From the NCBI GenBank assembly GCA_964030475.1, contig CAXIPT010000003.1:3760536-3824535 (forward strand): a stretch of 64,000 bases of DNA, written 5' to 3'. The translations under genes and the position numbers were made by a program. Source of the DNA: Tethya wilhelma. Its lineage: Eukaryota > Porifera > Demospongiae > Tethyida > Tethyidae. How positions within the stretch are numbered: position 1 is the stretch's first letter; each line of letters opens with the position of its first letter. Positions 1-14,200 of this stretch are shown here, in pieces. A model generated the notes under the pieces. That model was not told the origin of the DNA. It ran no database searches and was given only the letters and a program-made list of their open reading frames with translations.

Positions 1-474
1 TGCCATGATGAAGCATGATATCAGTAGACACATGCACTGACACAGTCACTCCTCTTATGAGGTTGATAGTTAGTAATTGCTGTATTAATAGGTTTGTACA
101 GTTGCCTACTGAGATCCCCAGGAACCTCTCTCCATGTTGAACCAAGCGCTTAGGTTTTCGTAATGTCTAATGACTAATAGGATTGGGTCGTCAGAATTAA
201 AAAACGCATACGCACACGATATTGCGCATGCGCATACCACAGCAATGCAGCGACCTGTATATGTACATGTAGCTGTATCTGATACCATAAATGTTCCAAT
301 TATGGATACACTCTAATATCTAAAATCCAAAGTGTACCGAGAGGGTTCTCCGTGCCTCCAATTAATGAAATGATCCAAACGAAAAATTGGTGGGAAAAAA
401 ATAATTGGAGCATTTACGGTTCACAAACTAACACAACTCAACAGAGATCACAAAGCTAGAACTTGTGTCGCTGA

Positions 475-1652
475 TTACTTGGTAGCTAACAATGGTACAT
501 TGTCTGCTGCAGACACTCGTGTAAAGGCATTTGTGTATGGTGAGCGATAGAAAGTATTGCTTGGTTGTGACACTCGAGTTGACTCAGGATGAGTTGCACC
601 ATACATGATAGTCATATCTCCAACTTTTGGAATTTGATGTGGAATTGCTCGGTATTTAGATCTTTTACATGTTGAACAGCACCATCTCCACTCTTTTGCT
701 GCTCTTCGTAGTGACTTAAAACTCAAGGTAAAGAAGCAAGCAAAATATCCACATGGAAAAATTATTTGACCAATAAGAGGTAATGACAAAGCATGTAATG
801 TCCACATAGCAAAGTCTTTGTAATTGCCAGTTACAGCAGTATAGATTCGAACAAAGAAAGGAAGGCTCAAGGTCAAGACATAAACTAGTAAAACAATAAT
901 GAAAATCAGACTTTACTTTAGTAGCAGTCTTGCATCTGGTAGTGTAACATCCAGTCTATAGTAAACAATTGCAATAATGATCATCAGAAAGATTCCAATT
1001 ATTCCAGTTCCTTCAAAAATTGCATAGCCGAACACAATTTGGTCACGCAAACCAATATTCGTGCAGTTTTCATCTCCATTCTCAAAGGCACGAATCCAGC
1101 ATAAAGGACCTGCAAGCCCATAGTTTCCATAAGGTCCCAAAGCAAATACAAACAGACCTGCAATTGGTAGCACTATATAGACAAACTCTAAACAAAATTT
1201 TAGACACTTTGAGCGTGACATCCAAGGAAATGGATCATTCTTCACAAGACAGTAGACTAGAAAAACTGTGTATGCAATAACTTGATCTCAAGAGGCAGCA
1301 CAAACACCACAAGGTTGAACCAGTTATTCAGAAATCCTAGCCATTTACATACATATTCTTGTGGCTTATAGTAATACCACTGGAGTTCAATCATACCAGC
1401 TTGAACTGTTGCTCTCAGAAGGGTAGTAATTAAAAGGTAAAGGAACAGTCTTTGAAGTACAGAAGCATACGCTTTGTACAGAATGATATACACAAGCATT
1501 AATACTGCTACAAATGCACACACCATTGCTGATGTGCTCCATATCACATTGAGGGTCTTTAGTTGTCTAGTTGTTAAATTTGAACAATAGGAAATATCTT
1601 GAAATTGACTTTCATCGCCCATCTTTATTATATACTGGTATATTGTATGCAT
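475..1652 (-). pseudogene. Broken seven-transmembrane receptor, same family as the genes at 14710-15980 and 16261-17612
   Basis: Three adjoining reading segments (1652-1257, 1245-913, 912-475) line up end to end with the two 7TM genes of contig B. Shared landmarks are an N-terminal CSNLT-type glycosylated start, a VLQRLFLYLL helix, a CKWLGFLN loop, a VKNDPF loop, CWIRAFENGDENC before helix 5, and a Cys-rich juxtamembrane tail. Two lesions are visible: a one-base frameshift near 1277-1285 between LVVFVLPLE and QVIAYTVFLVY, and an in-frame TAA at 913-915 where the relatives have Gln in the LLLRQTLLL helix. A signal-peptide exon, present in the paralogue at 15920-15980, was not found. It lies downstream of the last VPS13 exon seen, so it may be nested in a VPS13 intron. 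Pseudogene is the likeliest reading; sequencing error at both sites or unusual splicing is the alternative. Confidence 0.7.
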
Positions 1653-1810
1653 GGCTTTGTCACATGATATTGCAACTTAAGGAAATTGTTTACATATAGT
1701 AACTGTAACAGTTATATACTGATAACAGAAAGTGATCTATAGAAGATGGCTACAAAATTACTAATAGCAAGAATCACTTCCAATAACTGAATTACTAATA
1801 AAGTAGGATT

Positions 1811-2022
1811 TACCATATAGCAGGAATTTTTCTTGGGGAAAATTTTTGCGCTTTCATCTTGAATAGAAATTTGCAGGGAAAATTTTCGTGGATTGCGTCT
1901 CAACATTACGTGACGACCTCACACCTTACAAATTTCGTGGGGTGGGGGAAAATTTCATGGAAAGCTGCCAAACCGCAAAATTCGCAAAAATTTCACCCAC
2001 GAAAATTTCCTGCTATACAGTA
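1811..2022. mobile_element. MITE-like inverted-repeat element (TIR about 40 bp)
   Basis: The left end (TACCATATAGCAGGAA) is the imperfect reverse complement of the right end (TTTCCTGCTATACAGTA), and the similarity continues inward for about 40 bp through an AAATTTTTGCG stretch. The length is about 210 bp and there is no coding capacity. The ends resemble those of the elements at 21232-21452 and 33656-33851 (TACCGTA-type terminus, apparent TA target duplication), so they may be one non-autonomous family. Confidence 0.75.
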
Positions 2023-2299
2023 ATTGATCAGCATCAGAGCTAGTGTATTGCAAATTTGACTACCAAGCAGATACAGGGTGGTCAACCTGATGATGAACAC
2101 AATAGTATATAGATCTGTTGTGTGCCACTAGGTTATGACATTATATTGATGATGAGCTTCCTCCATCTTTGTAATAACTTTACTTTAGGTATACTATTAA
2201 TATCAGCAATTACATGCCCATTAACATGAGTAATTATTTATCACATTAGTACATGAACTAGCATTATATTAAAAAAACCAAAGAAGAGATGAATCCTAC

Positions 2300-5200
2300 C
2301 TTGGCAACACCTTCAGCACCATGTCCAATGGTTCCAGTGAGTGTCTTCTTTCCACCACCTCTTCTCCTCTCTTCCTGATAGTCTGAGTCGAATGTCAGCT
2401 TGGCAGCTGTGTCACCAAGGACCCCTGACACCTTACCAAACACACCCGTCACTCCACCTGCAGTCAGTGGTGAATTGTGACAGCTGCACAAGGAGCAGCT
2501 CAGTGCATGTGTGACATACCAACTGTTCCTTCGAGGAGCAGTGCTCCACCAAGACCAAGGCCTTCAAAGAACTCACCAGGACCAAGAACGGCTCCCTACA
2601 CAATATATGGATACACAAACATTACACACAGCCAAACTCACTGGTATACAAAGAACACATACCTGAATAGGATGGTAGAAGAGTCCCACAGCTCCATCTT
2701 TAAGTCCCTTGATGAATCCCACTGGGTTACCAAGCACCTTCAGACCAAACACGATGCGATACAGCTGCAACAATCCCTGCTGTGTGTAGTGCTTGGTGAT
2801 CCTATCAGTGAGCTCACGCTGAGTGAGAGCCACATTCTCCAACTGAAAGTACCCAAGTCTGCTCAGAAAAAAAAAAGACAAATGAAATGGTTGTGATTCT
2901 TACGCAGGTACAAAGGATGGACTATATATATTACTTACTTGAGCTCTGTATCTTCAGTACTGCTGACCAGAGTGGCAAAACTATTCAACAGGTTGAAAAT
3001 CGTTCTGAAAATTGGGTTACTACTAGATGCCTCCCTGTGTTCATCTTCCAAGGAAGAATCACGCTCGAGAGATATAGTCACATGGACCTTTATTGATGAC
3101 AAGAATTATCAATTAAAGTCTATTCTGAGCCTCATGCAGAAGAGTCCACAATACTTATGTAAAGCATACAGATTTTAACTGGTAAAGGGTGATTAGCCAC
3201 TAAAAATGAAGGCTCAAGTGAACAAGAATAGCCTATACTTAACACACACAAGCGTACATCGAGAGGAGAAAGATGGAGATACTTGAAGTAGTTTTTGGTA
3301 GCTGCTGCACTGACCTATGGAGAAACAAAATATAAACTCACAAGAGCCTACAGGTTTCACATTCAATTTGTCCTACTTGTGCTACTTTGGACTTCTCCAA
3401 AGGTAATTCAGTGTAGCTGATATCCTTTTCAATCAACTCTGCCTGTATATTAGATTATAGAACACAATAATACGGTACACTGTTTGCTGTTAAGATCTCA
3501 ACCAGCAGTTCTCCCCACCTCAGACATCCCACTTGGTAAATCAGCAAGAAGGCCTGTGATAGCCAATATGAAAGTCATGTCCACACTCACTCCCATCTCT
3601 TGAATGAGTACTTGAAGAAACCTATTATATTAGAGTAGATAAAAGAGAGTTCATACAAAATGGCCTGGGTGGCACTGGTTAGCTAACTCACTGTATTTCA
3701 TTTGTGTTAGATTGCTCAGTACTTCTGATGATAATACTGCTTTCAATAAACGGCTTTGGACCTATATATACAGGTGGAGTCATTCAACAGTCACTGAGGG
3801 AGAGGTCAAATAGAGCATCAAACTTACTGTATTTGGATGCAATACTGGGAGCAGTGGGATAAGGATACAGTATGGTTGGGTTGGAGGTGAAGGGCAGCTG
3901 GTTGTCCACCTGGAGTCAAATGAAGAGTGACAGTTTAGACACTTGTACATGAAGTGTGATAGCTTGGTTATACTGACTTGAACATGGTTAATTTTGGCTT
4001 GAATTGAAGTGGTATGTTTTGACATTGCAAGTTGTAAGAGTACTCCTGCAAACTGATTCCTTCGGATATTCTTTCGTGTTCCATCTTTTGCAATGAGCAC
4101 CAGCTGTTCCTTATTGCTGAAATCAACCTAAAACAATGCAGTTCAAAACACGATCTGATCACAACATCATCATTAGGATCACCCACTGTTACACTTGCCT
4201 TCATCTCTGTGTCGGGAATCTCCACAATCCCACTCTTGTCATCAGAGAAGACAGATTCCAGATGATCCTTCAGTTCATGGGAAACCGGTTTCCAGCGATT
4301 TCTTCTCTTTTCAGTCTCCCACAAAGGCTTGGAACTGAGACAAGTCGTGGAATGGTTAAATATTTCGCTGACTGACATTACAAACAACATAACATACTGT
4401 GGAATGCCAATGTAAGCAATCTCTCGTCCTTTGACATCATTCACCAAGGAGAGCCCAACTGCTTGGAGGGAGAGTGACAGCTCAAAGTTGTTTATTTCTT
4501 GCTTGTTTCCTTCAAGAACATGACCATGGATTCGATGGCTTGTGGTAAAGAGAACCACACGTTGGAGGCCATCTTGAAATGAGATCCAGTAGCCAGTGTC
4601 ACTAGAAAGTGGTTGTCCAAACAACACAGTGACATGAGAACACATTTAGATAGTTTAGAGTAAATTTAATTTTGTTTTAATGATTGAAAGTGGGGTAAGC
4701 CACGGGATGGTGGTGACCCCACCCACCAGACTTGCTGGTGATGACTTTGAAGCACAAGTATTTCGACTTGGCAGTTCGGAATGCTGGAGGAGCTGTGAGC
4801 GCTATTTATATGACCACCACTAGTGCAAAATGCTTGTGGGTTTCAAAAAAAATGTGTGAATGAATAAACTCAACTGAATCAAGCGCTTTTAATAGTAACG
4901 ACCATTACCCTTTCCTGGATGAGTTTGAGCCAAGTGAAAGAGATCTGATTTTGGTTTTCACTGATCTTCTTATTTTCCTAAAACCTTTCCTCAAAGAGAA
5001 GTCAACTTCATCAACTCCATCTTCTCCAGCTTCTGTAATGAGGATAGCAGTAAGATTATCATGCTAGCTGCAGACCCAACAGAAAGTGAGACATTGAACT
5101 CTTTCCCTCTCTCTCTCTCTTCCCAACTTACCAAGTGCCTCCTTGTCTCCCCGACCATGGCCAGCAGCCTCCTCTTGGACGTCAACAGATGAGCCAGTAT

Positions 5201-8200
5201 CTTGGACATCAACAGACGAGCCAGCATCTTGGCTAAAGAACAATTAAAGGTTTTGTTTACTATAATCACAGGTCCCCCTAGACAACTAGGTCGTGAATTT
5301 CTGTAATTATTGCTACTAATTCTGAGTATGGTATATACATCCTAAGAACACATTATGAAGAGAATTTTGTCTCTTTGGATAAAAAAATACACACAATAAA
5401 ATGTAATTTTTTTGTTTGTGAATTGATTGAAAGTGGGGCAAGCCACGGGATAGTGGTGACCCCACCCACCAGACTTGCTGGTGATGACTTTGATGCACAA
5501 GGTTCAGACTTGAGCGTTTGGACTTAATCAAAGCACTCCAGCAGTCCTTATATATACCACCAGGTAGTGCAAAACGCTTGTGGGTTTCAAAACTATGAAT
5601 GCACTTATACAACCTCTATGGCTTTGAGCTATGAATATGGATACCTTTTACTTCCTGTCCATTCAGAGCGCTCGTCTTCACCTTCCATTGCTTCTTCCGG
5701 GATACCTAGAGGCAAACACATTCAACAATGATCCGTCACAAACTGTCAGGAAAGCTCTCTCTCACCTTCCATTGTCCACACGTCATCTGCATAGTCAGTT
5801 GCCTCTGTCCCATCGCCCATAGCAACCGGTGGTATTGACAACACTGAAGATGTGGATCTTAGAGCTTTGGGAATAGAAAATTCTCCGTTACTGTCCTAAA
5901 TAATGTGACAGAAATGCTGCAGTCAACATGAGAAACACAAACACGTGTTGCAAATATCTAAATACTAACTTTAGGTTCAATCTTTGACAGGTCAGGGGTC
6001 TTCTTTTGACCTGAAAATGACCAGGACAACATCTTGGGCGCCGATGGCTTGTCCCATGTGTACATAAGACTTTGATGAGGCAAAAGAGGGTACGATACCT
6101 CGACCGATCTAAGAAAAGAAATAAAAAGAAAAAAAGAAAAAAAATAATCATAATCAAGATTACTTCACTACTATGTGCAATAAAATAACGAAAGAAATGT
6201 GTACTTTGAATCTTGCTTGAACTCGAGCGTATATTCAGTATCATTGACCAGCTGTATTGGAACACATCCATCATAGTAAGGACTGAACATGATGATGTTG
6301 GCAGAGCCTGTCACTTGGACATCCACAATCAGAGCAGGCACCTAACGACAGACATTTGAAGGAACCACATAATGAGTGACCAGTATCACCTTGGCAACAA
6401 TACTACGTGTTTCTACCTCATTGTAGGTGCGAAGGATGAAGGACGAATTCTCAGTGAACTTGAACAGCTGGGTGGCATTGGTCATGGCAGAGTCATTCAC
6501 AGAAGCACTCATCCATTCTGAGTTCTTTTGTGGCCAAAATGGCACAAGCTAATAGGAGTGTGGAGAGAGATGAGGCTTTGCTTAATGCAAGCCATTCAAT
6601 GTTAGTGTGCTTACTTTCTTAGGTGGGACAGTGATCGGCATCTGGCTGCTGTCTTTCTCTCTGAAGGAGACAGAGTTCACTGTTCTGTTGTAGGCCATGA
6701 AGAGAGGAGAGAAAGTGATGATTTTGGAGAGACCTTCACTGGACACTTCAACCTTGCTACCCATCTGAAGAATACAAAACATTGATCATGACATTATACC
6801 TCATCATGGTTAAACTTTGACCTCACCTGGTATGCCCATTGTGTGGTACTGTCCACACTCGTAAACAGTCCCTCACTTCCCACGGCATCGAGGGAGAATG
6901 GTTCCGACCACTCCCCCTCCTGTCCTCTGTCCAGGACCACTCTTACACGTACCTAAATCAAGAAAAAAAAATGGAGCAATAGCTAATGCAGCACTGTAGC
7001 CGAGCACAGCTCACAAGGTACTAGGCTGGTGCTCTTTAATAAGAGTATACACAAACCTAATGTACACAGAAAAGATTTAAAATATCTGTAAATACTACAT
7101 ACCTCTTTCTTTGGGAAGAGAGCCAGGGACATACTTGGTGGGTGGGTGACAATGATTCCTTTACTCTGAAATGAAATAAATAACCCCAACACACATTAAT
7201 TAATTAATTAATTAATCTACATGATAAAATGTACAATGTTGTTCTAGTCTCTCACGATATATTGTAAGATGAGCCCTGTCTTGTTCACCATCCAGCAACG
7301 ACTGTAGACAGAGAGATGACATGTTCCCTTGATCTCCTTGTGTATCAGCAGGAACAGATTTTTATCTTTCACTCCATCACTGTCAGCCTGACCATCAGGT
7401 TGAGGGTCCAACTTGAACTCCACAAACTCAGAGCTCTCTTTGCTGACTGATACTTCCCCTTTCCACTTTCTTCCACCATATTGCAGCTGCCGAGTGTAGC
7501 AAACAACCAAGACAAGATAAAGTGCATACCTGATACAAAACATCTCCCCCTCCAACCACAAACAGATCAAACAACTTCCAATCTCACTTACATTGAAAAG
7601 AAATCTGGGATTGTCTCCAAGGGTAGCATGATTGTATTTGGCTTCCTCTCCAGGCTTCAGCTGTCTGGTTTCAGAGCAGTTGGCATTCTCCACAACGGAG
7701 AGAGACAGTGGCAGCAGGTTCTGGAGCACCAGAGGATAATGGAGGTGGAAGATGTGGTGAGCACAAGAGGAGAGATCGATGGGCGGCTTCTTGGAGTACT
7801 TCTCTTCCACTATCTGAGCCTGTTGTTACGTCAAAAATGAAGTTAAACCACAACTTAATAAATATTCATGATTCACGTACATGAATGAAGAACCCTCGGC
7901 AACGTGAACTGCCCTCTGAACCTCTTGCAACATTAAAGCACGAAAGATCAACAGTCTTCTTCTCGTTAAAACATAGAGAATCCCGACTTAGTCCACCACT
8001 ATACAATTCACATAGAAGTACAAACTATAACGTGGCTGAAAACAATAAAGATGGCAGATAAGCATACTTTGGAACTTTTGGCCGAAGCACAAACCCTCCA
8101 CCTGGTCTGCCTGTTGTGTTGAGAGGCATGGCAGCTGTCTTTCCTCCTTCAAGAGTCACCAGAGGAGTGCTAGCAAGGTGCACCTCATCCTGGGGAGTCT

Positions 8201-11200
8201 CCTTCCAAAACACATCCACAGATTCTTTGAGATGATTCACAATCTATGGGAAATATTCAATGTTCAGGGGCCACAATCAAAATTTCATCCACCCCCTTAC
8301 CTTTAATGGAGACCGGACAATGACCTGGGGAGCCGATCGATCAGGGTGCCTGTCAACGCTCACTACAATACCGATCTTTGGCACATCCTTTCCTTTCTGT
8401 TTGTCAGGTTTGACTGGTTTGTCAACGGGAGAAAGAGGATAGTAGACGCATTCACTGACACCCAGCGCAACATCCTGAGGCTTGAATCCTGCCACCTGCA
8501 CACATGCACATAAATCAATCGACAATGTATGTATGTATGTATGTATGCACAAACTTGAATTGTGATGATGTGAACTCTTCTAAGGTAGATATCTCTAGGA
8601 AGGAGCTCTCCCGGTTTCAGGGGGGCAAAATCCCCCACAGGATGGAGGGGAACGGTCTGTCCACTCTGCACAGTAGAGCTATGTGCTCCATGGACCTGAA
8701 GGGGAGGAAATTTAAGGATCAAAGCAAAGGTTCTTTTTTTTAAAGTTTGCAGCATACCTTCAAAGTTTCGTTTGTCTTGACTACAAAAGGATGATTCTTG
8801 CCAAGCTAGACAAATACAAACATCAGTTAATTAAAGATAGCTACTGTAGAGCAAGTACTAGCCAACATGGTGGCTACCTCGTTCTTGAGATGGAACAAAG
8901 CATTGTGAGCCTCAGGAGCCATGACATCTACCTCCTCTACAATGGTGGGCTCCTTCTCTTCCAGGTAGGCCATCAGCAGTTCCTTGAAGAGACCCAAGGA
9001 GGTCTTAGTGATGGTCAGCTGAAGGGCATTCTCAGCTAGAAATCTGATGGCTAGATCAGGAGGAATGTCTCCCGCATTGTTATTCACATTGGCAGCTGTG
9101 GCAGACAAAGGTGGAGAAGCAGGATTGAGTAGCTTATCATCAGAGCGGGGTGGCTGCTTCTCAACCTATTGGAGATACCAATGAGGTGGCTTTTATGAAA
9201 TGCACATATAATGGGTTTGTTGTGATGAACCTCAGCTTGTAGAGTCCATGATCTGTAGACTTTTTCATCCTTAGGATCAACCACAGGTTCAAGAAGAGGC
9301 TCCCAGGCATCAGTCGAGTTGTTGTAGTAAGAGATCTCCACAGATAAAGCAGCACTGGCTTTGAGCTGAACAAATTAGCAAACACACACAAGAGAAACTA
9401 TAATAGCAGAAGAGAAAAGTTACACTGCCATACCTACCCCTTTAGTAGAATTGTGGGCTGTAGCAAACAATGCCTGTGAATCATACTTCCCCATTGCTAT
9501 GGCAATGACTGGTGACAGCTTTCCATTAGAAAACTCTTGTTCAAAAAGCAGGTTAAGTTTACTCATACTCAAACGCAGCTAAAGAAGAAAAACAAACAAA
9601 AACACATCCCATTGACCAGTAACTGTACAATCCATCCACCAGCTAGCTGAACGGCTACACATACCTCTACCACTTCTTTGCTAGCAGCTGTTTCCTTGTC
9701 TACAGATGATATCATAGGTACAAAGTCCACTGATGTTCCAATCTCGAGCTCAGGAGGCAAAAGGTACCAACGGGTCATATCAACTGGTTTAGTAGCCCAT
9801 AGGTCAAATGGGACTATAGTCCCAGTGTTCTCTTCTTCCATCTAAAGTAATAAGAAATATCACAGTGTATGGATTGTTTAATGTTAAAAGAAGCATATGT
9901 ACTTTTGTGTCCGGTTGGAGAGACTTGACAACACTGAGGATGAGTCTGACTGTGGCAGGAGAGAGAGTAATGTTCAATGGTGGCACCACAACATCAATGA
10001 ACGTCTGGTGCCCTTTGAGCTGATCAATGGTGGCAGAGATGGCTTTCCTTGTTCTAGCTAGTACCTGTTTAGAATGTGAAATTGTTAGGCTAAGTTAAAG
10101 CTTATTGCACACAAGACAAAACATAATAACTGGTAAACAAAATGACCTACCAAGTTTGATGTGTTTCTCAGGTTATCAACACTAGTTGAAGCAATATAGA
10201 GCTCCTTAATGGTGGTACTCAAGTTCATCTGACTTCCAACTTGTATTATCACAACATCTACCTCAGTCTATTCAAAAAAAACAACAAAAGGGTGAAAATT
10301 CAATAAACAAAACTTAACACATTTGAATGATCTCACGTACATTAAGAACAAGAGCTCTAGAGTTTGAAACACTGGCATTTTCCAGAAGAGCGATGAGAGG
10401 TCGTTTAACTGTTGCACGGAGTCTCATCTTGGCTGGTGCACCTTGGGGTGCTGGACTGGGACTGGCTGGAGAAGAGGGGTCAGTTTTGGAAAGTTCTGGT
10501 TCAATTTTTTGATCCAAATCCGAAGTTTCATCTTTAGCTGTAAGTGGTTTGATGGAGGTGGTTGCAAAGTTGACCAGGGTCAAAATGAACTTTAGGTCAA
10601 CCAGGATTTGTATGCCATCCACAGTTGCTAGTACTGCATGGGTAAGCAATTGAATGCGGAATAGAAGTTATGCTACAGTGTATCGTAAACAACATGAGAC
10701 CACACTAATGTCTTTAGTGTATACCTTGAGATTCATTCTCTTCTGACTTGTTGAAGGAGAATTTGATTAAAGATTCAGAAGGAGATGAGTCTTCACTAGT
10801 AGCATCTGGAGGTACTCTTTCGATAAGTCTAAGAGTGTGTGTGCATGCGTGTGAACAAACTATTAACAACTTCTCCAATTAAGATAAAGACACATGCATG
10901 TCTTACCTTGATATTTTCTCCTTCTTCTCCGGCCTGGTGTCGTACAGCAAACAGTTCTCCATTGCACCTGATACGTCCATGGCTCCGTTGCTCTTCATGC
11001 TAGTGGTAGCTGTGAACTTGTGGAGAGTGAGTTTGGCAAGTGCATTGGCTTGATTACGATCCTTTGAGAACACAAAATTGTCTGTGGTCTATAGAGATAT
11101 ATTGCATGTTTATATACTTATTCTCATATAAACTGAGTGCACTAATGATCACAATACCTCAGGCAAGTATAGTTGTATGTCAATGCTCTTCAGTTGAGCA

Positions 11201-14200
11201 GTTACTTTGACAGTCTCAAAAGCAGGCTCATCTTTACTGGTAGTTTCCTGTGATGAATCATCTGCCTTATCTAGAGATCAGACACAGCATGATGTGAGCC
11301 ATGTGGTCAATGCAATGTCGTACAACATGTTGTTTATACCTTTCTTTGGCTCTTCTGGTTGATTTTTTTCATCTTCTCCCTCTACAGCTGGCTCTAGATG
11401 GAGCAAAAGGTGCATATAGTGTGAATTAAGAGCATTATATAAACTATATAGTGCACGTTTAAGTAGGAGGAATCAAAGCCAATGATGGGACACTGTTGCT
11501 TTACTTACATCATTATATCTTTTCACAGACACACAAACCATGAATATACACATCATGCCAACAAAGCCATGGGGTCATGCAAAGAGATTGTTGAGGTTAG
11601 TGTGGCAGTCTACCATATTGGGTGGGTAGTGTAAAAGTTAATGCCACAAAGTTGAACTGAGATAACTGAGTAGCTGTTAATAAAAGCTTTCAGCTATAGT
11701 AGTATAGTTCAAAAGCATTTGAGTTAATAGAAGAACTGTTTATCCATTGTGAATATCATCAGAAAGAAGATATAGTATAGGGTGTGCAATATAAAAAATC
11801 AACTTTCGACTTTTGAACAATTTATTCATGCAACATGTAGAGTAGGTTATTTGGTACATAAACCAGTGCACCTTCAATTCCTGATCTCTGTCGCTGAAGT
11901 GAAAGAAAACGGTAAGTTTCATATTGCATTGTCAGCACAATTTACGCATTTTTTACCGCTAAAATTGCAATTATTCGCAATTAATAATAATCCCTCCACG
12001 TTGCATCAGTTAGAGGCGGGCCTTACCAATTCTCTTATAGAGTTGAAACAAGCCTCTGTTATTGGTAACCATCTGGCTGATTCTGTTCAAAGTAGTTAGT
12101 ACCAAGAATTCAGAAGTCATTTGCTGATGGGAGACAACGGAGTTTGAAGGTGAGCTGGTTTAAGTTTCAACCTACTCTACATATTACATGAAATAGTTGT
12201 TCAAAAGTCGAATGTTGATTTTTTGTGTTGCACACCCTATAGCTATAGTATAATAGTATTTGCATGTAGAGTGTAAATTGAAGGAGCTAGACATTGACAG
12301 TTGACCCTACAGTCTATACACTCTGGGGAGGGAACAATTGACAAAATTAATCATTTATGGCAGGTACAAAACATCAAATTAAGCAATTAGAGGCATAAAA
12401 TTATAGCATGTAAGTTTCAGGAAATAATCAGTCTGAGATAGAACCAAACTGGCACATAATATCATGGTGTGCCTGTGTATTGCCTGCTTGCCATATTATG
12501 ACAAGCAGTATAGCCATATACGCAGTATCAAACGATACAGCTGCACTGGCATAAGTAGCTGTAACTGTCAGACCAATCACACACACTTTCAAGATGATGA
12601 CATTCTGAACATTTCAAAGTAACATTTATATGCATTGTTATTCTGTATGCATATGTGCAATGATTCTCTGCTCCGGTCCATGCATGGAACTTGAATAATA
12701 TATATACCCCAATACCTGCTTCTTTGTCTTCAACTTCTTCTTCAGCAGACGCAGCTATACCTTCTCTAAGGTTGCCACTAACAATGCTGCACATGGATTC
12801 AATGTCATCTCCACTGGCCACCATCTACATGGGGAGAGAGACAACAACAACATTGGGCTAGGGCTAGGCAACATTGTACAAATGCATGGGACCACCTATT
12901 AGTAATATCATCATGCCATAGTTTACACCAAAGGTTGCCCTATACATGATACCAGTGAATGAGTCAGTCATGTGTGGTGATGGAAATGGACAAGATAGTT
13001 GTACATAGCTAGTGACATATGGGTCATTCCATGTGGAATCAACACAAAAAAAACTAGATTTCCAAACAAACACACAAAAAAAACTAGATTCCCAAAAAAC
13101 TAGATTTCCTAATAGCACTTGAAACAAGCTTCGAAATCATATGTTACAAGTATGTATTTGATCCACTAAGGTCAAAGGTTATGTTAACGTTTTGATTAAG
13201 TTTGTTTTCTTCCTGTCGGGATCCTTCAATTTTCTTAATTTTTTTGTCAACGTTTTCTTTAGTCATTCATTAATACATAGACAAAATTTTATCTTGGGCC
13301 GATAATGGGCTCCAGTAAAAAGTGACAATTTACTGGTTCAAATTAGGAAATCTAGTTGGTTTCCTCTATCTAGCTCCTAGTCAAAGATGAAGTATATTTT
13401 GTACCACAGAGTCAGTGAAGAATTACAAACATAGCAAAAATTTAACCTGTAATAACTAAGAAGCCATACAACATTGGAGCCTAAAATTTGTTGTGGTTTT
13501 ACATTTCATGATATACTATGTGCACACCAACTTTGGATAAAATCTGAGGACATGTGTCATTTTTGTATTGATTCCACATGGAATGACCAATATCAAACAT
13601 GCACACATAGTTTGATCACAAACAATTAATGCTCTGCACACACAATAGAGCATGGTGTGTAGTCATGTGCCGTTATGGTCCATTAGTGGATGTAAACAAT
13701 GGCCAATAGGCCTAATGAATCTTCCTCACACCTTCAGATCACCAAGCTCAGCATCCATGTCAATAGTGGGGATGCCCCGATACCACGAGGCACTCAGGTT
13801 GCGCTTCATCGAGACAGACAAGTTAAACGGCTGCAAAATGGGCCTTCTGACTGGTTCCTCCTCATTACCCCTTTCAGGCATGACTATCATAGAGCTGCAT
13901 AGAGAAATTAAATATAATTGTACATTCTACATTTGAGGATAAGTATAAATCTCTAAAGGGTGCATGAGTTCTGGCATCACATACCGGTAAACTTGCAGTT
14001 CAGTGAGTTTGATTGCATACTCCTCATAAATGGGCAACTGTTGTTGGTCACTTGTGGCAGCAGTGCCACTGGTTATGAGATGGAATGTGTTTGAGAGTTT
14101 GAGGTGGCCGAGGTCGAGCACTATTGTCTCTCTAGAGTCAGACCGAAGAGGGAGGTACACCTCAGGTGCATCAATGATCACATTTAGCTTCAACCTTTGA

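Noticed and set aside
1..474. Last VPS13 exons at the left window edge
   Set aside because: No sequence with the expected glycine-rich C-terminal VPS13 pattern was found on minus between 1 and 2299.
4682..4847. Hammerhead ribozyme in the structured repeat (CTGGTGATGAC resembles the core)
   Set aside because: The required CTGATGA and GAAA core blocks are absent.
11782..12099. 105-codon frame inside the TIR element
   Set aside because: It begins in the terminal repeat and shows no transposase motif or domain; more likely non-coding.
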